Below, one piece after another: positions 1 to 5,898 of a stretch of 6,864 nucleotides of DNA (position 1 is its first letter; each line of letters starts with the position of its first letter). The notes under the pieces are model-generated. The model saw only the letters and a list, made by a program, of their open reading frames with translations. It ran no database searches and had not been told where the DNA came from. The DNA comes from Akkermansiaceae bacterium. GTDB lineage: Bacteria > Verrucomicrobiota > Verrucomicrobiia > Verrucomicrobiales > Akkermansiaceae. Location of the stretch: contig JALZVD010000315.1 of assembly GCA_023300205.1 (NCBI GenBank), forward strand, positions 1-6,864. The letters run 5' to 3'. A program made the translations under genes and the position numbers.

Positions 1-25
1 CAAAGAGATCAAAGAGATCAAAGAG
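1..25. repeat. 9-bp tandem repeat (about 2.8 copies) at the left edge
   Basis: The unit CAAAGAGAT occurs twice in full at 1-9 and 10-18, followed by a partial third copy, CAAAGAG, at 19-25. The unit is a multiple of three, so it would keep a reading frame open. All three forward frames cross it without a stop, ending at TAA codons at 31-33, 56-58 and 60-62. It may therefore be the 3' end of an upstream rightward gene encoding a charged repeat tail, for example KEIKEIKES in frame 2. It could equally be non-coding, because the window starts here and nothing decides it. Confidence 0.6.
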
Positions 26-34
26 TCAATTAAC

Positions 35-68
35 AAAAAAAGACTCCTCTGTCTCTAACTAAAGGAGT
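35..68 (-). terminator. Weak hairpin followed by a T-run on the minus strand
   Basis: ACTCCT at 43-48 is the reverse complement of AGGAGT at 63-68, giving a 6-bp stem with a 14-base loop. Read on the minus strand, the stem is followed by one C and then seven T (complement of A35-A41), which is the shape of an intrinsic terminator. The stem is short and the loop long. No leftward gene is seen immediately to its right, so any role would be in stopping antisense or read-through transcription. On the + strand no T-run follows the stem. Confidence 0.25.
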
Positions 69-233
69 TCTCCTAAATAACAACGCCCAAATAAACTTCT
101 TAAAAAAAAGAATAAACCCTCGACCTAATATCGCAGCCTGTCCACCTGAAAAATAAATCAACCAAGACATCGATTTTCACAAAAAGAATCTTGCACCTTG
201 CTAACTAGATTCCTAAGCTGGCACAGCTACGTC
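69..233 (+). promoter_or_regulatory. AT-rich non-coding leader upstream of kdsB
   Basis: This stretch has stops in all forward frames and no recognisable gene. It should contain the promoter of the kdsB-pyrG-Rid cluster, because no other upstream gap is large enough. No strong sigma-70 promoter can be named. TAATAT at 126-131 resembles a -10 box but has no -35 partner. TTGCAC at 191-196 with TAAGCT at 214-219 (17-base spacing) is a weak pair that would leave a leader of only a few bases. Neither is convincing, and no riboswitch-like structure was recognised. Confidence 0.3.
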
Positions 234-1007
234 ATGGACGCTATTTCTGATACTAACACTCACGTTATTGGGATGATTCCAGCTCGTTGGGCCTCTACAC
301 GTTTCCCTGGGAAACCACTCCACATCATCGCTGGCAAGCCATTGCTACAGCATGTCTGGGAACGCTGTCAGAAATGCTCGAAACTGGATAGCATCATCGT
401 CGCTACTGATGACGAGCGTATTTCGACCGCAGCTCAGAAGTTTGGCGCTGAAGTAGTAATGACTTCTCCCCATCATCCTACTGGCACCGACCGGCTTGCT
501 GAAGCTGCTGCGAATTTCCCTCACGCCACCCACATCATCAACATCCAAGGTGACGAGCCCATGATCGAGCCATCACTCATTGATGAATTAGCCCATTCTC
601 TTCTAGCAGATACTGGACTCTCTATGGCCACAGCTGCAAACGAGATCACCGATGATGCACTAATGCAGGACCAAAATGTGGTCAAAGTAGTGCTCAAGCA
701 TAATAACGATGCCCTCTATTTCTCCCGCAGCCCTCTCCCATTCAGACGCTCAGAAAGTCCAGAACTCAAGCTGTATCGGCACAAAGGAATCTACGCATAC
801 CGTAGAGATTTTCTTGAAAATTTTGTCATCTGGGATCCTTCGCCACTAGAACTCGCAGAAAGCCTAGAACAACTACGAGCCCTCGAAAATGGTGCACGTA
901 TCAAAGTTATCATCACTGACGATACCTCAGGCGGGATCGACACCCTAGAGCAAGCTAACGAACTCGAAACACTTCTTAACCCTCCATCATCATTTTCACA
1001 TATTTAA
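234..1007 (+). CDS. kdsB: 3-deoxy-manno-octulosonate (Kdo) cytidylyltransferase, CMP-Kdo synthetase
   Basis: This cytoplasmic enzyme joins CTP and Kdo to give CMP-Kdo and pyrophosphate, the activated sugar that WaaA-type transferases add to lipid A. The 257-residue product matches the usual length of about 250. Family motifs appear in order: IPARWASTRFPGKPL at residues 15-29 (nucleotide-binding loop with R18 and K27), IIVATDD, the HHPTGTDRLAEA segment, NIQGDEP, YFSRSPLPF, KGIYAYRR, LAESLEQLRALENG and GGIDTLEQA near the C-terminus. The ATG at 234 was chosen because it sits just before the conserved N-terminal strand. An in-frame TTG at 198 would add 12 residues with no family support. No Shine-Dalgarno motif precedes the start. 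pyrG begins 6 bases after the stop, so co-transcription is likely, and PyrG supplies this enzyme's CTP. Identification is secure. Confidence 0.96.
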   Translation: MDAISDTNTHVIGMIPARWASTRFPGKPLHIIAGKPLLQHVWERCQKCSKLDSIIVATDDERISTAAQKFGAEVVMTSPHHPTGTDRLAEAAANFPHATHIINIQGDEPMIEPSLIDELAHSLLADTGLSMATAANEITDDALMQDQNVVKVVLKHNNDALYFSRSPLPFRRSESPELKLYRHKGIYAYRRDFLENFVIWDPSPLELAESLEQLRALENGARIKVIITDDTSGGIDTLEQANELETLLNPPSSFSHI

Positions 1008-1013
1008 CTACAC

Positions 1014-2636
1014 ATGTCTAAACCAACCAAATACATCTTCGTTACCGGCGGAGTAGTCTCCTCACTAGGAAAGGGACTCGCTGCAGCATCACTCGGCACA
1101 CTACTAGAGCATCGCGGACTGAAAGTCATGCTCCAGAAATTTGACCCCTATCTCAATGTAGACCCAGGCACCATGTCGCCATTCCAACACGGTGAAGTTT
1201 ATGTATTAGCTGATGGTGCAGAAACTGATCTAGATCTGGGACACTACGAGCGATTCACCAATAGCGAATGCACGCGTCTCAATAATATTACCTCTGGTCA
1301 GGTATTTGAAAAAGTCATCAACAACGAGCGTGCTGGTGTTTATCTCGGTAAGACTGTTCAGTTCATTCCGCACTGCACAGATGTAATTAAGGACCGCATA
1401 CGCGAAGTCACTGAGTCGAGCGACGCTGATGTCATCATCACCGAAATCGGGGGAACCACTGGCGATATTGAAGGCCATCTCTTCCTCGAAGCTCTACGTC
1501 AGTTTTCACTCGAAGTTGGACGCGCTAATGTCTGCTTCATCCACGTCACCCTCCTCCCATACATAGCAGCTGCGGAGGAGATTAAGACCAAGCCCACCCA
1601 GCAGTCGGTCGCTAAACTTCGTGAAATTGGCATTCAACCAGACATCATTATCTGCCGCACTGAGCACGACCTAGATGAAGACAACAAAGCTAAAATCGCA
1701 ATGTTCTGTAATGTTGAAAAGCAAAACGTTGTAGCTTTCCGCGATGTCGATCACACCATTTACGAATGCCCTCTAGACCTCCGCAGAGACAAACTAGATC
1801 GATTAGTATCTGACAAACTAGGGCTAGAATCAGCCACCCCAGACCTTGAAGACTGGCGTCTATTCGTTGACCGTATTATCAATCCTACCTTCGAGACAAA
1901 CATCGCCGTAGTAGGCAAATACATCGAACTTCAAGACGCCTACAAATCGATCTACGAATCACTCACCTTCGCAGGAGCACATCATGACACTCGTGTAATC
2001 GTCCACCGTATCGACGCTGAAAGGATTGCAGAAGAAGGACCTTCCGTCATTCTTAAGGACATGGACGGCATCCTCATTCCTGGAGGATTTGGTGACCGTG
2101 GCACAGAAGGTAAAATCATCGCCACCCAATTCGCTAGACAAAACAACATACCATTCTTCGGCATTTGCCTCGGAATGCAAATAGCCACTATCGAGTTCTC
2201 TAGAAACGTTTGTGAACTTGAAAAAGCGAACTCCACTGAGTTTGATCAAGACACTCCTCACCCAGTCATCTCACTACAGGAAGAACAAAAAGGACTCACC
2301 ACTATGGGCGGAAATATGCGCCTTGGTGCGTCCAAGGCTAAAGTATTCCCTGGAACGAAAGCACATGACCTCTATAGCTCAGAATTAATCACCGAGAGAC
2401 ACCGTCACCGTTATGAATTCAACCCGGCCTACCGCCAACAAATAGAAGCAGCCGGCCTAAAGATCAGTGCCGTCTCAGAGCCAGAAGGATTAGTCGAGAT
2501 CGTAGAAATAGCAGATCACCCCTTCTTCATCGGAGCGCAGTTTCACCCAGAATTCCTATCAAAACCTAACAAACCTCACCCTATTTTCTCAGGTTTTGTA
2601 AAAGCATCACTCGCCAACACCCAATTTAAAGCTTAA
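1014..2636 (+). CDS. pyrG: CTP synthase (glutamine-hydrolysing)
   Basis: This enzyme makes CTP from UTP, ATP and glutamine, the last step of de novo pyrimidine nucleotide synthesis, in the cytoplasm. The 540-residue product is full length for the family (about 535-550). The N-terminal amidoligase domain (about 1-268) shows the [13 protein letters not shown] loop, [19 protein letters not shown] and the KTKPTQQSV motif starting at K191. A class I glutamine amidotransferase domain follows (about 295-535), with [16 protein letters not shown] and the [11 protein letters not shown] nucleophile elbow. The catalytic triad is intact: C385, with H511 and E513 in QFHPEF. The gene lies 6 bases after kdsB and 12 before the Rid gene. 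No attenuator-like structure fits in the short upstream gap, and no Shine-Dalgarno motif is visible. Nothing is truncated or missing. Confidence 0.98.
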   Translation: MSKPTKYIFVTGGVVSSLGKGLAAASLGTLLEHRGLKVMLQKFDPYLNVDPGTMSPFQHGEVYVLADGAETDLDLGHYERFTNSECTRLNNITSGQVFEKVINNERAGVYLGKTVQFIPHCTDVIKDRIREVTESSDADVIITEIGGTTGDIEGHLFLEALRQFSLEVGRANVCFIHVTLLPYIAAAEEIKTKPTQQSVAKLREIGIQPDIIICRTEHDLDEDNKAKIAMFCNVEKQNVVAFRDVDHTIYECPLDLRRDKLDRLVSDKLGLESATPDLEDWRLFVDRIINPTFETNIAVVGKYIELQDAYKSIYESLTFAGAHHDTRVIVHRIDAERIAEEGPSVILKDMDGILIPGGFGDRGTEGKIIATQFARQNNIPFFGICLGMQIATIEFSRNVCELEKANSTEFDQDTPHPVISLQEEQKGLTTMGGNMRLGASKAKVFPGTKAHDLYSSELITERHRHRYEFNPAYRQQIEAAGLKISAVSEPEGLVEIVEIADHPFFIGAQFHPEFLSKPNKPHPIFSGFVKASLANTQFKA

Positions 2637-2648
2637 TCATTTTTCATC

Positions 2649-3107
2649 ATGTCTATTGAATCTAAAATACAAGAACTAGGATACACACTCCCAGAAGCCC
2701 CCGCGCCTGCCGGCTCATACGTGAACTACACTCGCTCCGGAAACCTACTTTTCCTCGCAGGAGGCATACCACCTGTCACAGATGAATACACTGGAAAAGT
2801 CCCCACAGACACAAGCCTAGAAACAGCCCAAGAAGCAGCTCGCATCATCACCCTTAACCGTCTAGCAGTAGTGAAAGATGCCATCGGATCACTGGATAAG
2901 GTCAAACAAATCGTCACCGTAAACGGATTCGTAAACTCCGAGCCAGACTTCTACGGTCACCCATCCGTCATCAACGGCTGCTCAGACCTCCTTGTAGAAA
3001 TCTTCGGCGATAAAGGCATCCACTCACGCACCGCCATGGGAGCCGCCGCTCTACCACTCAACGTCTCAGTAGAGATCAACATGGTGCTCGAAGTACAAGG
3101 CGAATAA
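2649..3107 (+). CDS. Rid/YjgF/UK114-family protein, probable enamine/imine deaminase
   Basis: Members of this family form trimers that hydrolyse reactive enamines and imines such as 2-aminoacrylate, protecting pyridoxal-phosphate enzymes. Some members have other, unknown roles. The 152-residue product is longer than canonical RidA (about 128) and belongs with the longer Rid subgroup, whose N-terminus carries an IESKIQELGYTLPEAPAP-type segment. Features seen are LLFLAGGIPP at about residues 33-42, the helix ETAQEAARIITLNRLAVVKDAIGSL, and the C-terminal HSRTAMGAAALPLNVSVEIN. In that last segment R127 aligns with the substrate-carboxylate Arg (RidA Arg105), and E142 with the water-activating Glu. 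Both key residues being present supports deaminase chemistry, but the substrate is inferred. The gene starts 12 bases after pyrG and is probably co-transcribed with it. The start has no Shine-Dalgarno motif; the ATG fits the family N-terminus. Confidence 0.9.
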   Translation: MSIESKIQELGYTLPEAPAPAGSYVNYTRSGNLLFLAGGIPPVTDEYTGKVPTDTSLETAQEAARIITLNRLAVVKDAIGSLDKVKQIVTVNGFVNSEPDFYGHPSVINGCSDLLVEIFGDKGIHSRTAMGAAALPLNVSVEINMVLEVQGE

Positions 3108-3197
3108 ATTCTTATAACCGTTTACTGTATCAATTAAAATGCAGCAAAAATATAGTCATTTCATAGCGCTAGATTGAATAAAAACTCGTGAACTGAA
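3108..3197. other. Convergent intergenic gap with an 8-bp palindrome
   Basis: This 90-base AT-rich gap separates the ends of the Rid gene (rightward) and the MYG1-like gene (leftward). Transcription from both sides should stop here, but no GC-rich hairpin with a T-run is visible on either strand. The only symmetrical element is the perfect palindrome TAGCGCTA at 3164-3171, too short to act as a terminator alone. Termination may be factor-dependent. Confidence 0.4.
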
Positions 3198-4058
3198 CTA
3201 ATTCTCGCTCCAAGCCATTTTAACCAACTCAATAAGTCTCTCTTTCTTAGTAGCAGACGTCTTCGCTAAAAAACCAGACTTATGAGCAAAATGCACATCG
3301 TCACAATCATCTACCTTCGTAAATTCTAGGCGAACATCATCATTATATCGAGACATCGCATACCCTTCTCCTCTCCTATCAGGATAGATCATAGCCACAC
3401 ACTGTTGCGCACCAGGCTCTAACTCAATGTATTTACCCATTCCCGCAGATGGCTCCCCAGGCATAGGCTCCGTCCTCGGCATATAAAGCACCTGTAATTC
3501 ACCCCCTAAATCCAAAATCTCTGAATGCTCAGCTATATAAGTCAAACGTTCCTTAGCACTACTGATATAATAAACGAGGTCTTCTCCTACCATACGCATC
3601 AGCTCCCAGATCACATCACCAGGTTTTAATTCCGTATGCTTAGCAAATCTTCGTAAACATGTGATATCCAGTGGTGAATTAAGCTTCGCCATCACATCCC
3701 GATCCACATTCAGCCACTTCGCAGTCTTCACCGCTCCTCGAGTATCAAACCACTCCGCAGGCTCTAGCCAGTCACAAAACTTTCGACCTTCCTCATATAA
3801 ATCAAAATGCCTTAGCACTAAAGACAGAGCACAGGTCGGAACATAGTCCCTGGGAAATTGATGATGATCGAAATTACTCTTCGCGGGATCGTGCTCCCCT
3901 CCTACATCAATCACGCAAACCTCTGGATCCGCAATGTCTTCAGCTGTCGGCTCACGTCGGTAAATAGGCACATTATAATGGTAAATCATCACACTACAGG
4001 CCAAGAAATCATCTTTATGAGCTCCACCTGGGTGCGTCACTATTTGAGTTATATTCAT
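3198..4058 (-). CDS. MYG1-family protein (UPF0160), predicted metal-dependent nuclease
   Basis: The family is related to DHH phosphoesterases. The human member MYG1 is a 3'-5' RNA exonuclease of nucleolus and mitochondria, while bacterial members are poorly studied. Starting at the ATG at 4058 the product has 286 residues. The N-terminus ITQIVTHPGGAHKDDFLA carries H9, H14 and D16, matching the metal-binding THxGxxHxD pattern of MYG1. VIDVGGEHDP (D51) and NFDHHQF (D64-H65-H66) give the DHH-type motif. The C-terminal VHFAHKSGFLAKT matches the family's terminal HxSGF element. All expected metal ligands that I can place are present, suggesting an active enzyme; RNA as substrate is inferred from the human protein. 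An in-frame GTG at 4091 would add 11 residues (FFYNRVVSRG-type) that the family lacks. The gene stands alone, divergent from the AI-2E-type gene. Confidence 0.88.
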   Translation of the reverse strand: MNITQIVTHPGGAHKDDFLACSVMIYHYNVPIYRREPTAEDIADPEVCVIDVGGEHDPAKSNFDHHQFPRDYVPTCALSLVLRHFDLYEEGRKFCDWLEPAEWFDTRGAVKTAKWLNVDRDVMAKLNSPLDITCLRRFAKHTELKPGDVIWELMRMVGEDLVYYISSAKERLTYIAEHSEILDLGGELQVLYMPRTEPMPGEPSAGMGKYIELEPGAQQCVAMIYPDRRGEGYAMSRYNDDVRLEFTKVDDCDDVHFAHKSGFLAKTSATKKERLIELVKMAWSEN

Positions 4059-4139
4059 ACCTCTACTAACAACACGGTTATAAAAAAACACAACATTTTA
4101 CCATCGCCTAACTGAGGTATTTACGCTTTTATTACCAAT
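4059..4139. promoter_or_regulatory. Divergent intergenic region, presumed two promoters
   Basis: The start codons of the MYG1-like gene (leftward) and the AI-2E-type gene (rightward) face away from each other across 81 bases, so both promoters should lie here or just inside the flanking genes. On the minus strand TATAAC (4082 down to 4077) is a fair -10 box, but the sequence 17 bases upstream has no -35 likeness. On the + strand TTGAGT at 4044-4049 (4 of 6 to consensus) could pair with TAACAA at 4067-4072 (3 of 6). These are weak matches, and promoter placement rests mainly on gene layout. Confidence 0.35.
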
Positions 4140-5456
4140 ATGGAATTAAATGGACCTACACCCTATCAGAGAAAAACTATCTGGAAAGCGGCCACTGGCT
4201 TTGCCATGCTCGTAATCGGTCTACTCCTCGCCGGCCTCATTTGGCTCACTAGTAACGTCCTCTCATTCCTCCAGCCCGTTCTTCTCCCTGTTGCCGTAGC
4301 AGGTGTCATAGCCTATCTACTAGACCCCATCGTCGCTCGCCTCCAGCGTAAAGGTATGAGCAGACTAAAGTCAGTCATCGCAGTATTTGCCTCATTTATA
4401 CTACTCATCTTCATTCTAGCCTGCATCGTCCTACCTCCTATTGTCAAACAAGTTACAGACGAAGACCAGAGAAACAGGATCGGAGAAAGAATCCAGAACA
4501 CCATCGAATCAGTCGGTGAAAAATCCTGGCTAAAACCAGTCTTCTCTACACTCCTAGCCAAGCATGAGTCCATGGAGACTAACTCATCACCCCGAAAAAC
4601 CACTATACCAGAAACAACTACCAGCACCCCAACAAAACCCAAATTCTCTGAAACAAACCTAGCCAACTACCTCACAGAAAACGTTGGGAAAATCGCCGCC
4701 GTTGTAGGTAAACTCATCACATCAGGGACATCCACATTCATCGGAACGCTCGGCCTACTAATCGGTCTAGCCATGGTGCCCATCTACCTCTACTACTTCC
4801 TCAAAGAAGGATCCGCCATCAAAAACAACTGGCATGACTACGTCCCCCTAAAAGCATCTAAATTTAAAACAGAAGTCGTAGAAACTCTTTCTGAAATCAA
4901 TGGATACCTCATTTCCTTCTTCCGCGGCCAAGTCCTAGTAGCCATGATTGACGGACTACTAGTCGGCATAGCTCTCGCCGCCTTTAAGCTGCCATACGGA
5001 GTCCTCATAGGCCTTATACTCGGCATCATCGGCGTCATCCCATTCATCGGCAACATCATCTGTTTAGTCCCTGCTTGCTTCATCGCATACGTTCATTTCT
5101 CAAGCCCCACAGTCCACACCCATGAGTGGATCCTCGGCGAAAATCCATGGGCATACGTCGCGGCAGTCGCCGCCATCTTCGTCATTGTTCAGCAGATAAA
5201 TTCTCTAGTAACCGCTCCTAAAATCGTTGGTGAATCCGTAGGCTTACACCCGATGACCGTTATCTTCTCAATGCTCTTCTGGTCATTGATTCTAGGTGGC
5301 ATGCTAGGAGCTTTACTTGCGGTCCCCATGACTGCCGCAGTGAAAGTGCTATTCAGACGTTACATTTGGGAAAGAAAAATAAAGTCACCACTGGATCTTG
5401 CCAACTCCGAAGCGCCGCCAAAAGAAGACCAACAAGAAGAACCTGTAACAGCCTAA
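4140..5456 (+). CDS. AI-2E-family transporter (PerM/TqsA-like membrane protein)
   Basis: This is a polytopic inner-membrane protein of the AI-2 exporter superfamily, whose members have been linked to autoinducer-2 export, Na+/H+ exchange and other substrates. The substrate here is unknown. The 438-residue product shows about eight hydrophobic segments, near residues 18-38, 42-62, 78-100, 188-220, 262-282, 284-312, 336-356 and 372-402. Family signatures include LDPIVARLQRKGMSR (61-75), PIYLYYFLKEG (214-224), GQVLVAMIDGLLVGIAL (263-279), GVIPFIGN (298-305) and the C-terminal APKIVGESVGLHPMTV (359-374) leading into LGGMLGALLAVP. The long loop between the third and fourth segments (about 101-187) holds a Ser/Thr/Pro-rich stretch at about 146-168, probably disordered. 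The C-terminal tail is acidic and Gln-rich. The OsmC-like gene begins 5 bases later, so the two are likely co-transcribed. No Shine-Dalgarno motif precedes the ATG. Confidence 0.93.
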   Translation: MELNGPTPYQRKTIWKAATGFAMLVIGLLLAGLIWLTSNVLSFLQPVLLPVAVAGVIAYLLDPIVARLQRKGMSRLKSVIAVFASFILLIFILACIVLPPIVKQVTDEDQRNRIGERIQNTIESVGEKSWLKPVFSTLLAKHESMETNSSPRKTTIPETTTSTPTKPKFSETNLANYLTENVGKIAAVVGKLITSGTSTFIGTLGLLIGLAMVPIYLYYFLKEGSAIKNNWHDYVPLKASKFKTEVVETLSEINGYLISFFRGQVLVAMIDGLLVGIALAAFKLPYGVLIGLILGIIGVIPFIGNIICLVPACFIAYVHFSSPTVHTHEWILGENPWAYVAAVAAIFVIVQQINSLVTAPKIVGESVGLHPMTVIFSMLFWSLILGGMLGALLAVPMTAAVKVLFRRYIWERKIKSPLDLANSEAPPKEDQQEEPVTA

Positions 5457-5461
5457 TTACC

Positions 5462-5869
5462 ATGGTAACAATCTCTATCAATTATAAAGGTCAACTTCGT
5501 TGCGAAGCCACTCATGCCCCATCAGGAAGCAAGATCTCTACAGATGCTCCAGTAGACAACAACGGCAAAGGCGAGTCCTTCTCACCTACCGATTTAGTAG
5601 CTACAGCACTAGCCAACTGCATGGCTACCATCATGGGTATTGTCGCTGAAAGAAGAGGAATTTCATTAGACGGACTCACCTTAAGCGTAGAAAAACACAT
5701 GTCAGAAGATATGCCTCGTAGAATAAGTAAACTTCCTATCACCATTAAAATGCCTATGTCAGAAGATGACAAAAACAAAAACCTAATGATCAATGCGGCA
5801 CTTACCTGCCCCGTTCACCAGAGCTTACATGAAAGCATCGAGATCCCTATAAATTGGGTCTGGCTATAG
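5462..5869 (+). CDS. OsmC-family protein, probable thiol redox/stress protein
   Basis: OsmC/Ohr proteins are small cytoplasmic dimers, and many reduce organic peroxides through two cysteines. The 135-residue product is a typical length. It shows GKGESFSPTDLVATALANC (35-53) with the first Cys at C53, an EKHMSEDMPRRISKLPITIKMP segment (78-98), and the second Cys, C116, in ALTCPVHQSL. In Ohr and OsmC the segment before the first Cys reads NPEQL or NPEEL, with a catalytic Glu. Here SPTDL places Thr43 at that position with Asp44 next to it, so peroxidase activity is uncertain. The open frame extends upstream to an ATG at 5366 inside the transporter gene, but those 32 basic residues do not fit the family. 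The ATG at 5462, five bases after the transporter stop, is preferred although it lacks a Shine-Dalgarno motif. Confidence 0.9.
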   Translation: MVTISINYKGQLRCEATHAPSGSKISTDAPVDNNGKGESFSPTDLVATALANCMATIMGIVAERRGISLDGLTLSVEKHMSEDMPRRISKLPITIKMPMSEDDKNKNLMINAALTCPVHQSLHESIEIPINWVWL

Positions 5870-5898
5870 CCAATGTCACAAAGAACTACCTCAGCTAA

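Noticed and set aside
97..112. TTCTT / AAGAA hairpin around the A-run
   Set aside because: A 5-bp, mostly A/T stem around a run of A has negligible stability and is expected by chance in such AT-rich sequence.
198..233. Upstream TTG start for kdsB adding 12 residues
   Set aside because: KdsB proteins begin close to the IPAR motif. The extra residues have no family match, and the ATG at 234 gives the usual length.
1959..2261. 100-residue minus-strand open frame inside pyrG
   Set aside because: It lies wholly opposite conserved pyrG codons, has no recognisable motif, and overlaps another antisense frame; it is an expected by-product of the coding strand.
3164..3171. Palindrome TAGCGCTA as a terminator or operator
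   Set aside because: Eight bases with no loop, no flanking T-run and no second copy nearby. It could be chance; it is noted only within the intergenic entry.
4059..4091. GTG start at 4091 for the MYG1-like gene
   Set aside because: It adds 11 residues not seen in the family, and the ATG at 4058 lies at the expected distance from the THPGGAH motif. It cannot be fully excluded.
4313..4666. 117-residue minus-strand open frame inside the transporter gene
   Set aside because: It is the antisense of a well-supported membrane protein gene, with no family likeness and no upstream signals of its own.
5366..5461. Longer OsmC-like protein starting inside the transporter gene
   Set aside because: The extra 32 residues are an out-of-frame reading of the transporter's C-terminal codons, highly basic and unlike any OsmC N-terminus; the ATG at 5462 fits the family.
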